A DNA stretch of 64,000 nt from Acidimicrobiales bacterium. Lineage in GTDB: Bacteria > Actinomycetota > Acidimicrobiia > Acidimicrobiales > UBA8592. The notes below the pieces were generated by a model. The model made no database searches. It was not told the origin of the DNA and saw only the letters and a list, made by a program, of their open reading frames with translations. The stretch is from assembly GCA_030740795.1 (NCBI GenBank), contig JASLWO010000037.1:1-64000 (forward strand), read 5' to 3'. Both the position numbers and the translations under genes were made by a program. Position 1 is the first letter of the stretch. Every line of letters begins with the position of its first letter. This document shows, one piece after another, positions 49,579-59,619 of the stretch.

Positions 49579-51222
49579 ATGGATTTTGAAAATAATTGGC
49601 TCCTAAGCCTGATGATATTCCTTCCACTAGCTGGAGCAGCAGCCATTATGGCAGTTCCTAAAGCTAAGGAGGATGTGATAAAGGCAGTAGCCCTATTGAC
49701 GTCTATTTCGACAGCGGTGCTGGGAGCTGTCATGCTGATTTGTTTTGATTACGGCAAAACAGCTGACCTCCAGTTTGTCGTTGATAAAGACTGGATAGGC
49801 GTTATAAACAGTCGATATATCTTAGGTATTGACGGAATGTCGTTACCCCTCATAGCGTTGACGGTCTTCATCGTCCCCTTATGTATTTTCTATACATTTG
49901 GCCATTTTCCTGAACCGAGGAACCCCAAAGCGATCCTCGCGTTAATCCTTATCCTGGAAACTGGGATGATTGGAACTTTCGTCTCGCAAGATCTCATACT
50001 TTTCTTCGTCTTCTTTGAAGTAGTGCTTTTGCCGATGTTCTTCATGATTGCTGTATGGGGCGGTGAAGATAGGCGCTACGCATCATTAAAATTCTTTCTG
50101 TACACAATGTTTGGGTCTGCGCTGATGCTTGTCAGCTTCCTAGCTCTATACTTCCTCGCTGATGGGTCAATCGTCGGAGACGAAGCTCAAACCTTTTCAA
50201 TGGTTGCCCTTTCCGATGGGGCTACGTTAGGGATAAGCCGTACGGCCCAATTATGGATCTTTGCAGGAATGTTCGTCGGTTTCGGAGTCAAGGTTCCTAT
50301 GTTCCCATTCCATACATGGCTGCCAGATGCTCACACGCAAGCACCTACAGTTGGCTCGGTCATCCTTGCAGCTGTCTTATTAAAATTGGGAACATATGGA
50401 TTCATAAGAATAGCTATCCCGATGCTTCCCGAAGCTGCAGCAGCGTGGGCTCCATTTATTGGATTGCTTGCAGTGATAGGCATTATTTACGGGGCTTTAG
50501 GGTGCCTTGCTCAAAGAGACATGAAACGGCTAATAGCATTTTCTTCAGTCGCCCATATGGGATTCGTTATGTTGGGTATCTCTACACTGACGGATTTTGG
50601 TATTAATGCAGCTATCTTCGGCATGGTTGCTCATGGTTTAATTACGGGAATGCTCTTCTTCCTTGCCGGATCGATGAAAGACCGGTATCACACGTTAGAT
50701 ATGAACAGATTAGGAGGACTTCTAGTTTCGGCGCCACGAATGGGATGGATCCTTGGATTCTGCGCTATGGCTTCGCTAGGGCTTCCAGGATTAGCAGGAT
50801 TCTGGGGAGAATTTCCAGCGATTTTAGCAAGTTATAATCCGGCATCTATCTTGTCAGAAACGACATTCCGAGCGTACATGGTTGTTGCTGCACTGGGTAC
50901 GGTCTTAGCTGCAGGATATCTCCTATGGATGCTTCAAAAAACCGCTATGGGTACCCCTAGCGAAGAATTCAAAGACAATCCCGAAATATCGGATGTCAAA
51001 TCATACGAATGGATTTCATGGGCACCGATCCTCGCTCTTATTCTTTTCTTTGGTCTTTACCCAAGACCAATATTTGCAACGACAGATGATGCTGTAGTGA
51101 AGTCATTAACTGTAAATGTGCAAGGTCAAGAAACAGAGAATTGCCTTGAAATTGATGGCGAAGAACAAGGGAAAGCCTGCTTCGCAAGTATTCGCGAACT
51201 TTTAGAAGAGGCAGGGAAATAA
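49579..51222 (+). CDS. nuoM: NADH-quinone oxidoreductase subunit M (copy 2)
   Basis: FFEVVLLPMFFMIAVWGG, HTWLPDAHTQAPTVGSVILAAVLLKLGTYG. Confidence 0.96.
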   Translation: MDFENNWLLSLMIFLPLAGAAAIMAVPKAKEDVIKAVALLTSISTAVLGAVMLICFDYGKTADLQFVVDKDWIGVINSRYILGIDGMSLPLIALTVFIVPLCIFYTFGHFPEPRNPKAILALILILETGMIGTFVSQDLILFFVFFEVVLLPMFFMIAVWGGEDRRYASLKFFLYTMFGSALMLVSFLALYFLADGSIVGDEAQTFSMVALSDGATLGISRTAQLWIFAGMFVGFGVKVPMFPFHTWLPDAHTQAPTVGSVILAAVLLKLGTYGFIRIAIPMLPEAAAAWAPFIGLLAVIGIIYGALGCLAQRDMKRLIAFSSVAHMGFVMLGISTLTDFGINAAIFGMVAHGLITGMLFFLAGSMKDRYHTLDMNRLGGLLVSAPRMGWILGFCAMASLGLPGLAGFWGEFPAILASYNPASILSETTFRAYMVVAALGTVLAAGYLLWMLQKTAMGTPSEEFKDNPEISDVKSYEWISWAPILALILFFGLYPRPIFATTDDAVVKSLTVNVQGQETENCLEIDGEEQGKACFASIRELLEEAGK

Positions 51223-51225
51223 AAA

Positions 51226-52758
51226 ATGTTCGACCTCCTATTCCCCGTCCTCGGGGTGTTTGCTACAGCAGCAGAATTCAATAGACCTCCTATTGATTGG
51301 CATGCAGTAGCGCCCGAACTTTGCCTCCTTGGAGGTGGGGCTATTATCACTCTTCTTGACATAATCTGGAGAGAAAAAGGCCGGGCCATCACTTCAGCGC
51401 TCACGGGTCTTTTCTTCCTCGCCCCACTCATTCCGATACTGACATTGGCTATTGATTCAGAAGATCGAAGTATGTTCAATGGAGCATTCGTAGTAGATAA
51501 ATACTCACTAATCGTAAAAGCGATTTTCCTGCTTAGCGGCTACCTAGTCATTCTCCTATCCACAAACTACATAGCAGAAGGGGAGTATTGGGAAAACGAA
51601 TATTACGGAATGCTTCTTTCATCAATTCTTGGGATGGTTATTATGGCCTCCGCTCGGGATTTGATAACTATTTTTGTCGCCTTAGAACTACTCTCAATAC
51701 CTGCTTACATGCTTGCGACATGGAGAAAGAAAGACCTCAAGAGTAATGAAGCAGGACTTAAGTATTACCTTATGGGCGTTTTCGCCTCTGCAATAATGCT
51801 CTACGGGATGTCTCTGATATTCGGAGCCAGCGGCAGTACGCTTCTTCAAGAAATTAATGCGTCAATCAGCGCTGAAGAAACAAGTACCTCCATAATCACC
51901 TTAGGAATCATTTTTGTTACTATCGGTTTTGGATTCAAAGTTTCCGCTTTTCCTTTTCACACCTGGGCCCCTGATACATACGAAGGAGCGCCAACACCTG
52001 TTACAGCATTCCTTGCTGTCGCCTCAAAGGCAGCAGGATTTGTCGCCTTGATGAACGTAGTCATTGTTGGCTTCCTAGGCAGAGAAGATGTATTTCAACC
52101 CCTGATTTGGATCCTTGCAGCATTATCAATGACTGCAGGGAATGTCATGGCTTTGCGCCAAAAAAATATAGTTCGATTAATGGCCTATTCAGGAATAGCA
52201 CAAGCTGGGTTTATGCTCGCCCCATTAGCTGTCGCAGGCGAAAGCCTAGAAACCGCCGATAAATCTGTTTCCGCTGTAGTCACATACCTGGCGATTTATG
52301 CTGCTATGAACCTTGGAGCATTCGCAATAATTCTTTCAGTTGAGCGAGCTACACAAACGGTTGAAATTGATAGTTATCACGGGTTGTTCAAAACCGCCCC
52401 GAGCTTGGCGGTAGTGATGACGGTATTCCTTGCATCACTAGCCGGAGTTCCTCCTTTAGGGGGATGGTTTGCTAAATTCTCTGTCTTCACATCTCTTACA
52501 AGCGCAGATACGAACTGGGGTTATGGATTAGCAGTTATCGCTGCTATCAATGCCGTTATTGCCTTTGGATATTACGGGCGAATCGCAATGAAGATGTGGG
52601 TTGAGGAACCTCATGAAACGCACACTTCTCAGATTAAAGTTCCTGCTTCGCTAACTACTGCCATAGTGATTACTACATCTATGACACTTGCATTTGGAAT
52701 AGTGCCGGGAATCGTAACTCATTTCACTGACGTTTCACTCATTGCTCTTGGGGGTTAG
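51226..52758 (+). CDS. nuoN: NADH-quinone oxidoreductase subunit N (copy 2)
   Basis: ALELLSIPAYMLATWRKKDLKSNEAGLKYYLMG, FHTWAPDTYEGAPTPVTAFLA. Confidence 0.96.
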   Translation: MFDLLFPVLGVFATAAEFNRPPIDWHAVAPELCLLGGGAIITLLDIIWREKGRAITSALTGLFFLAPLIPILTLAIDSEDRSMFNGAFVVDKYSLIVKAIFLLSGYLVILLSTNYIAEGEYWENEYYGMLLSSILGMVIMASARDLITIFVALELLSIPAYMLATWRKKDLKSNEAGLKYYLMGVFASAIMLYGMSLIFGASGSTLLQEINASISAEETSTSIITLGIIFVTIGFGFKVSAFPFHTWAPDTYEGAPTPVTAFLAVASKAAGFVALMNVVIVGFLGREDVFQPLIWILAALSMTAGNVMALRQKNIVRLMAYSGIAQAGFMLAPLAVAGESLETADKSVSAVVTYLAIYAAMNLGAFAIILSVERATQTVEIDSYHGLFKTAPSLAVVMTVFLASLAGVPPLGGWFAKFSVFTSLTSADTNWGYGLAVIAAINAVIAFGYYGRIAMKMWVEEPHETHTSQIKVPASLTTAIVITTSMTLAFGIVPGIVTHFTDVSLIALGG

Positions 52759-52807
52759 CCTCAAAAGCATAAATCCTTATTGCAGTAACCTGAAACTGTG
52801 ACTCAGC

Positions 52808-53836
52808 ATGACTATAGATGAAACAATAAAACAGAAAATATTTGAACAAGGGCCACTTCCTTTCAGTCAATACATGCAAATAGCTCTCTATGACCCTGAA
52901 CAAGGTTTCTATGCTGATGGAGGAGCTGGAAGAAAAAAAGACTTTATAACAAGTTCTGAATCCGGACCTCTGTTTGGAAAACTTGTTTCCAAAGCCATAG
53001 ACCAGTTGTGGGTCCAACTAGGAAGCCCTAATAATTTTACTTTTTTAGAATGCGGAGCAGGGCCGGGAACCTTGGCGCGTTCAATTCTTCGTTCAGAACT
53101 CAACTGTAGAAAAGCACTTCAATATGTAGCGGTAGAAACAAGTGAGTTGCAGCGAAACGAACACCCAACTGAAGTCGAATCAATGGAGACAATGCCCTCG
53201 AAAATAGAAAATGGAATTGTTTTCGCGAACGAACTACTTGATAACCTCCCTTTTGACATCTTCGAATCTGGCGAAGCTGGCACATGGAAAGAAGTCCGTG
53301 TAGGAACACAAGATGGGTCACTCACAGAAGTTCTTACCCCTGCTATAGAAGCTAAACCTGAATTCACTGTAAACGAAATTGGAATTCGCGTTCCATCCCA
53401 ACGAGCAGCGCAAGAGTGGCTCAAAACAGCACTTGAAACACTCTCAAATGGTCAGATAATAATAATTGATTATGCCGTTGAAGAGTATCCCTGTTCTTCT
53501 CATCGGAACTGGTTACGAACCTACATGCAACACCAACAATCAGATGACCCCCTACTAAACCCAGGAGCGAAAGATATCACATGCGATGTGGACATAAGTC
53601 AACTAGGTCGAGTACGGCAACCATCATCAATAAGAACACAGAGACAATGGCTTATTGAACTTGGGATTGAAACATTCGTAACTGAAGGTAAGGAATACTG
53701 GTTACAGAATGCTCATAAACCAGATCTTGCTGCTATTGAAGCAAGGAGTCGGGTAACGGAATCAGAAGCTCTACTTGATGCAAATGGATTAGGAGGATTC
53801 AAAGTTATTGAGTGGGAAGTTAAATCTTCTCTTTAG
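52808..53836 (+). CDS. SAM-dependent methyltransferase, NDUFAF7/MidA (DUF185) family
   Basis: GPLPFSQYMQIALYDPEQGFYA, DFITSSESGPLFG, FLECGAGPGTLARSIL, ANELLDNLPF. Confidence 0.9.
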   Translation: MTIDETIKQKIFEQGPLPFSQYMQIALYDPEQGFYADGGAGRKKDFITSSESGPLFGKLVSKAIDQLWVQLGSPNNFTFLECGAGPGTLARSILRSELNCRKALQYVAVETSELQRNEHPTEVESMETMPSKIENGIVFANELLDNLPFDIFESGEAGTWKEVRVGTQDGSLTEVLTPAIEAKPEFTVNEIGIRVPSQRAAQEWLKTALETLSNGQIIIIDYAVEEYPCSSHRNWLRTYMQHQQSDDPLLNPGAKDITCDVDISQLGRVRQPSSIRTQRQWLIELGIETFVTEGKEYWLQNAHKPDLAAIEARSRVTESEALLDANGLGGFKVIEWEVKSSL

Positions 53837-53898
53837 GTCGCTCCATGTGACGCATAGGAGTAATGTCTTAAGAAGAACTATGCAAAAGGGGGCTAAGA

Positions 53899-55896
53899 AT
53901 GGCAGATAATCCAGCTATTGAAGAGTTCTATGTAGAGAATAGGACATTTCCACCGTCGAATGAATTTGCACAGTCAGCTTTGATAAATGACAGTTCACTT
54001 TACGAAGAAGCAGAGGCGGACTTTGAAGCTTTTTGGGCTAGGCAAGCGAGAGAGTTACTCACTTGGGATAAAGACTTCACCACAATTCTTGAATGGGATC
54101 TCCCCTATGCGAAATGGTTTGCTGATGGGCAACTAAACATTTCATACAATTGTTTAGATCGCCACGTTGAAAATGGGAAAGGAGACAAAGTTGCTTTTCA
54201 TTGGGAGGGAGAACCAGGAGACACGAAAGCAATAACTTATAGTGAGTTACTCATTGAAGTTTCAAAGTTTGCAAATGTATTGAAAGGTTTTGGTCTTAAC
54301 CGCGGCGACACAGTCGCTATTTACATGCCAATGATATTGGAATTACCTATAGCGATGCTTGCTTGTGCTCGAATAGGTGTAGCCCACTCAGTGATTTTCG
54401 GCGGGTTCAGTCCCGATGCGATAATTGACCGGTGCGAAGATGCTGGAACAAAAGTTATTATCACTGCGGATGCCGGCTATAGAAGAGGTGAACCATCAGA
54501 ACTAAAGGTAAATGTTGATGCAGCTCTAAAATCAGGAGCCCCGACAGTGGAAAGTGTAGTTGTGGTGAATAGATGTAATGCATCAGTTGATATGAAAGAG
54601 AATCGAGATTACTGGTGGCATGATCTAATGCACGATGCTTCTCCGGATTGTCCGGCGGAGCCTATGCCTTCAGAACAACTTCTCTATCTTTTGTATACAT
54701 CAGGAACGACTGCAAAACCAAAAGGAATAATGCACACATCAGGCGGCTATTTAACCCAGGTTGCTTTCACCCACAAGTACATCTTTGATTTGCAACCAGA
54801 AACAGATATCTATTGGTGCGCAGCAGACATTGGGTGGGTCACAGGTCATAGCTATATCGTCTATGGGCCTTTAGCTAATTGTTGCACTTCAGTAATGTAC
54901 GAAGGAACTCCTGATACTCCAAGGGAAGGATTAAGAGACGGCCCAGACCGCCTTGGGTGGTCAAAAGATCGGTTATGGGACATTATTGATAGGTACAACG
55001 TGACTCAGTTGTACACTGCCCCCACAGCTATCAGAACATTCATGAAATGGGGAAGTGGCGAACTAGAAAATCATGACCTGAGTTCACTTAGAGTGCTTGG
55101 AACAGTCGGAGAACCAATAAATCCTGAAGCTTGGATGTGGTATCACGAAAATATTGGAAATTCGGAAACGCCGATTGTTGATACGTGGTGGCAGACAGAA
55201 ACAGGAGGTCACATGATTACCCCACTCCCTGGTGTAACCACAACTAAACCTGGATCTGCTTGTTTCACAATTCCTGGCGTTTTCGCTGAAGTTGTAGATG
55301 ATGGAGGGAACAAAGTAGAACAAGGCGGAGGGTATCTCACAATTACCCGCCCGTGGCCGTCGATGCTAAGGGGAATCTGGGGTGATCCCGAAAGGTACCT
55401 TCAAACTTATTGGAGTACCTACGAAGGAAAGTACTTTGCCGGAGACGGCGTAAAAATAGATCACGGGGGCTACTTATGGCTTCTCGGAAGAGTTGATGAT
55501 GTAATGAATATTTCCGGTCATAGAATTTCAACAGCTGAAGTTGAATCAGCACTTGTTGACCACCCAAGCGTCGCAGAGGCAGCTGTTGTAGGAGCAGCAG
55601 ATGACACAACAGGGCAGGCAATAATTGGCTACGTCATACTCCGGGGTGGTTTTGAATCCTCCAAAGAACTCCGTGATGGGATAAGGGCTCACGTAGCAGA
55701 AAAGCTCGGACCTATAGCACGACCAAAGGCAGTTTTTCTAGTCCCAGATCTTCCAAAAACACGATCTGGGAAAATCATGCGCCGCCTTCTACGCGATGTT
55801 GCAGAAGGCCGAGATCTCGGTGATACGACAACACTGGCTGATACAAACGTAGTTTCTGAAATCCAAGAAGGTGCCCGAGTTTCTTCAGAGGATTAA
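53899..55896 (+). CDS. acs: Acetyl-CoA synthetase (AMP-forming)
   Basis: LLYTSGTTAKPKGIMHTSGGYL, DTWWQTETGGHMI, RTRSGKIMRRLLR. Confidence 0.94.
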   Translation: MADNPAIEEFYVENRTFPPSNEFAQSALINDSSLYEEAEADFEAFWARQARELLTWDKDFTTILEWDLPYAKWFADGQLNISYNCLDRHVENGKGDKVAFHWEGEPGDTKAITYSELLIEVSKFANVLKGFGLNRGDTVAIYMPMILELPIAMLACARIGVAHSVIFGGFSPDAIIDRCEDAGTKVIITADAGYRRGEPSELKVNVDAALKSGAPTVESVVVVNRCNASVDMKENRDYWWHDLMHDASPDCPAEPMPSEQLLYLLYTSGTTAKPKGIMHTSGGYLTQVAFTHKYIFDLQPETDIYWCAADIGWVTGHSYIVYGPLANCCTSVMYEGTPDTPREGLRDGPDRLGWSKDRLWDIIDRYNVTQLYTAPTAIRTFMKWGSGELENHDLSSLRVLGTVGEPINPEAWMWYHENIGNSETPIVDTWWQTETGGHMITPLPGVTTTKPGSACFTIPGVFAEVVDDGGNKVEQGGGYLTITRPWPSMLRGIWGDPERYLQTYWSTYEGKYFAGDGVKIDHGGYLWLLGRVDDVMNISGHRISTAEVESALVDHPSVAEAAVVGAADDTTGQAIIGYVILRGGFESSKELRDGIRAHVAEKLGPIARPKAVFLVPDLPKTRSGKIMRRLLRDVAEGRDLGDTTTLADTNVVSEIQEGARVSSED

Positions 55897-55930
55897 TTAA
55901 GTTAGATTCTTTCTTTGCTGCATTGCCAAT

Positions 55931-58519
55931 TTACGTCTTTGCTAGAAGTTTCATTATCTCCCGAGCAACCATAGGAGCAGCATTCTGATTCTGCCCAGTA
56001 ATAATATTTCCATCCACTTCCCACCAATTTGCAAATGGATCTCTGAATCGGTGAGTGCAACGGAAATCAGCTTCAAGTCGTCTTAATTCCGTTTCTGGAT
56101 GATGAGGAGTAGCGGTTATACGTAAGTCCCGAATTTGCTTATCGGTTACACCGGTGACACGGCGTCCTTTAACTAAGGGCTCGCCATTTAAAGCTTTGGC
56201 TTTAAGGAAACCAAGTGGGCCATGGCACACTCCGCCAAGAATCTTTCCTTTTTTATTCGCTTCTGTTACCTTCTCGCCAACAGCTTCGGAAAATCCCAGA
56301 TCAAATGCTGCTCCCCAACCTCCAGCAAAATAAATCACATCATATTTATCAATATTTACATCTTCAATAGCTGACGATTCAGAAAGCTTTTTCTGGAGGT
56401 AACCATCTTTGAGAGATCTATCATCGTGGCGAGTTCTCATTACTGGCCTATAGGACTGAGGGTCAACGGGTATTACGCCACCCAGAGGACTCGCCAAGTC
56501 AACATCCATTCCAGCATCACTCCAAATGTAATAGGGAACAGTCATTTCCGAAGCAAAAACGCCAGTAGGTTTACCATTCAACATTTGATCTGTATTGGTG
56601 CAAACTATCAACGCTTTCTTACCGGTTACATCTTTTCCGAACTCTTCTGTATCCTCGGGATGCAAACCTGCTTTACGTAAGAGGGCGCGCAAACCCATAG
56701 CTAGAGCTGGTGGTTTCTGCCCCGCTAACTGTGCATCCGGTGGCTTTCTCTTAACATAGGGCCGCGGATTATTCCGCTTCGGAAGCGAATGAATTCTCTC
56801 TCGATTAAGTCGTCGCCTCATGTAATCAAATACATCCTTTACATTTGGTTCGTTCCAGAGGTTCACTGATTCAATGGGGTCATTCGTCAAATCATATAAC
56901 TCATACTGGTCAGGTATCATTTCAGTTCTGTATGTTTCACCCATTGCGCCGGACGACGATAGATTAGCCTCGTTCGGAATAGTCCATGTTTCCGGATCAT
57001 CATGAGCACGGGTTATTTTCCATAAAGAATCATTAATTTCGGGAATTTCGCTACATGTGATTCCGACTACGATCCCCTCAAAATTAGTACTCACGTGTGG
57101 AGGGACCTGTATTTTTAATGGTCGTGGCGGATTATCGGCTTTCCCTAGACCACGAGCTAGTCCAGAGGCAAGGGTGTCGCCTTCGAGCATGTTATCCCGT
57201 GTCATAAAGTAAATTGCCCTGTTTTTGAATTGCTCTATTTCAGGATCTACCAAAAGTGGGCTTAAATCCTTTCCTGGAAGCGGGTGAAATTCTGAGAACA
57301 ATGGTGCTAGACGCTGTTCTAATTCGTGTTGATCCAGCCCTGCGAGCGCCAAGGCAGTTGGGATTAAATCAACATGTGAAGTCGGAACTGAATCAACGAT
57401 TCCTTTAGGGCCAATTTCGTTTCCGCATTTAACTATTTCAAAAGGAACTCTTGTCGCCTCGTCGTAAAGGTTAAACCATTTCTGGTGAAGACCACCGTGA
57501 GCTCCCAGTAGGTCTCCATGATCTGAAGTTCTAAAGATTACCTTCTCCCGAGAATTATCAACAGTGAGTGCTTTTCGAACTCTCTCGAGAGGGCCATCGA
57601 CTTCTAAATGTAAACGGTAATAAAGATTCCTATATTCCTGCTCGTTGTTTTCGTACGCTCCCTGCACAACTCGTTGGGGGCCATATCCGGAGTAATAAGA
57701 ATTCTTGTACGCGATCTGGGCTGCAGGTTTCGTGGACAAATCTTCATATCGGGTGGGAGGTATAGGGATATCTGGCGGATCAAGTTCAGAAGGTGTGATT
57801 GGGTTGATATCTGGTCTCCGAATAAACATAGGCAAAAGCACAATGTCGTGTGGATTAACAAAGCTCACAACCAGAAGAAACGGTTTTTGAGCATCCTTAT
57901 CACCTAAGCTTCGTTTCAAATATCTTTCTTCAAGCCATTTAACTGTCCTATCAGCGATTAGCGGGTCGCGAATAAACCCAGTATTAGCAATCAGCGCCCC
58001 ATGAGGTTCTGGCCCAACCCAACCTGAGAAGCCGAATTCGTTGAGCGGGTTCTCCGCTAGGTAACGGTCAACAGAGTCCTGTAGGACAGTACCATCAGAT
58101 GTGTTAGTCGCTAAGGGGTTTCCTGTTGCTTCGTCTATCAGATCTGCATGGCTGATATGCCATTTACCGTCGTAGTGGGTGTCATATCCCGCTGCTCTAA
58201 ACCAATGACCAATTGTTGGAACCTCCCGAGGGAGTAACCATCTCATTCGCGAGTCATGTTCGTCTTTTCCTAAGCCGTCAGTTTGTGTAACACCGTGCAC
58301 GTCAGGAAACTGACCGGTAAAAAGCGTCGGGCGACTCGGCACACATGCCAAAGACCCTGTGTAGTGTCGATTAAAACTTACCCCATTTTCTTTGAACCAA
58401 TTTCGACCGCTAAGTGTTTTATTTCGCCACTCCAGAACTTCTGGTGTTTCATATGGAGGGATTGCTCGTTCTTCATCTGTCATAAAAATAATTACATCGG
58501 GCTGGTTTGTATTATTCAT
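55931..58519 (-). CDS. Fusion protein: N-terminal type I sulfatase + C-terminal DJ-1/PfpI domain
   Basis: CVPSRPTLFTGQFPDVHGV sulfatase signature; C-terminal 230 aa GKKALIVCTN...IYFAGGWGAAFDL...ILGGVCHGPLGFL. Confidence 0.88.
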   Translation of the reverse strand: MNNTNQPDVIIFMTDEERAIPPYETPEVLEWRNKTLSGRNWFKENGVSFNRHYTGSLACVPSRPTLFTGQFPDVHGVTQTDGLGKDEHDSRMRWLLPREVPTIGHWFRAAGYDTHYDGKWHISHADLIDEATGNPLATNTSDGTVLQDSVDRYLAENPLNEFGFSGWVGPEPHGALIANTGFIRDPLIADRTVKWLEERYLKRSLGDKDAQKPFLLVVSFVNPHDIVLLPMFIRRPDINPITPSELDPPDIPIPPTRYEDLSTKPAAQIAYKNSYYSGYGPQRVVQGAYENNEQEYRNLYYRLHLEVDGPLERVRKALTVDNSREKVIFRTSDHGDLLGAHGGLHQKWFNLYDEATRVPFEIVKCGNEIGPKGIVDSVPTSHVDLIPTALALAGLDQHELEQRLAPLFSEFHPLPGKDLSPLLVDPEIEQFKNRAIYFMTRDNMLEGDTLASGLARGLGKADNPPRPLKIQVPPHVSTNFEGIVVGITCSEIPEINDSLWKITRAHDDPETWTIPNEANLSSSGAMGETYRTEMIPDQYELYDLTNDPIESVNLWNEPNVKDVFDYMRRRLNRERIHSLPKRNNPRPYVKRKPPDAQLAGQKPPALAMGLRALLRKAGLHPEDTEEFGKDVTGKKALIVCTNTDQMLNGKPTGVFASEMTVPYYIWSDAGMDVDLASPLGGVIPVDPQSYRPVMRTRHDDRSLKDGYLQKKLSESSAIEDVNIDKYDVIYFAGGWGAAFDLGFSEAVGEKVTEANKKGKILGGVCHGPLGFLKAKALNGEPLVKGRRVTGVTDKQIRDLRITATPHHPETELRRLEADFRCTHRFRDPFANWWEVDGNIITGQNQNAAPMVAREIMKLLAKT

Positions 58520-59024
58520 TTCGGGATTCCAATTCAATAATCTTTTGCTTCAGAAGCGATATCTGATCTTCAAGTTTTTTTAACGGCTTTACGTTCTCTA
58601 TAAACTCTTTAAGGTCTTTAAGCATGCCTGCATTAATTCTTCCAAATGCTAGGCAGGCTAAACCGGCGATAGGCGTAGCAGGTCGACGAATAGGAATTAT
58701 CTCAATGGTTAGTGTTAATTGAACGCCAATTCTGCTTGGTTCTAGCGACCAAGTATTCAAAACATGTTTGAAAACCGGAGGCAATCCCCGTATTTCGTAT
58801 GCTAAATATCTTGAATCTTCCCATCTCGTGACATGCTCGGTTACTGCAGAATTGCCAGTCTGTATTCTGCGACAAGTACCTACTCCTTCTAACTGCTTTG
58901 ATAGCAGGCAAGAATGCGAGACATTCTCGGCCCATTCTGAGATATCCTCAAACGCTGCTAGAACTTCCCATGCTTCTGCTACTGAACACGCAATATCAAT
59001 TTTCCTAGCTACCGCCGGCATCAA
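58512..59024 (-). CDS. SRPBCC/polyketide cyclase-like protein
   Basis: KIDIACSVAEAWEVLAAFEDISEWAENV pattern. Confidence 0.75.
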   Translation of the reverse strand: MMPAVARKIDIACSVAEAWEVLAAFEDISEWAENVSHSCLLSKQLEGVGTCRRIQTGNSAVTEHVTRWEDSRYLAYEIRGLPPVFKHVLNTWSLEPSRIGVQLTLTIEIIPIRRPATPIAGLACLAFGRINAGMLKDLKEFIENVKPLKKLEDQISLLKQKIIELESRNE

Positions 59025-59122
59025 ACTCCTTCATACATTTAAGTTTAATAACGACTATTATTAATAACAAAATTTCACACTTACGAAAATACTTGACTGT
59101 AAAAGCAGAGAAACTACTGCAA

Positions 59123-59599
59123 TTAATCGTAATAACCGCTATGTACAGAAACTGGAGGAATACTGTGTTTCTTAAACATTGCGATATTTTTCGGATCATC
59201 ATCGAAAACCAGAATTGGATTTAAAGAAGCAGCTAAAATTTCACCGACAGCTGAGAGTTTCATTTCCGCAGACCCTAAATGGTCTTGGTCCGAACGCATG
59301 ATCAAGGCATTCCAACTGACACCATGGCGACTCAGCCAATCAAGAGTTTCCGATTGAACAATCACAGGACGTGCCGTGAGAATGATAATCCCTTTAAATT
59401 CACTAATGAGATTAATCAGTCTCACTCCCGATGCAATCGGAGGGTCCTTAGTACACGCAGAGAAAAACCCATCCCAATCCTTCTCTACGTTCTTGAGAAA
59501 GTGCTGTCGATGAGATGCATCACTAATTACACCGTCAAGGTCAAAAATAACTACATCGCTTCCTTCAGGCAATTCAATGTTCCATGTCCACGCCGGCAT
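59123..59599 (-). CDS. HAD-superfamily phosphatase (polynucleotide 3'-phosphatase-like)
   Basis: VIFDLDGVISD, IILTARP, LVFDDDPKNIAMF. Confidence 0.8.
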   Translation of the reverse strand: MPAWTWNIELPEGSDVVIFDLDGVISDASHRQHFLKNVEKDWDGFFSACTKDPPIASGVRLINLISEFKGIIILTARPVIVQSETLDWLSRHGVSWNALIMRSDQDHLGSAEMKLSAVGEILAASLNPILVFDDDPKNIAMFKKHSIPPVSVHSGYYD

Positions 59600-59619
59600 T
59601 TTTGCCCCTACAATCTGCT

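Noticed and set aside
26407-52758. Recent duplication or assembly artefact producing two nuo operons
   Set aside because: Subunits are strongly divergent and the second set lacks EFG; a duplicated assembly segment would be near-identical.
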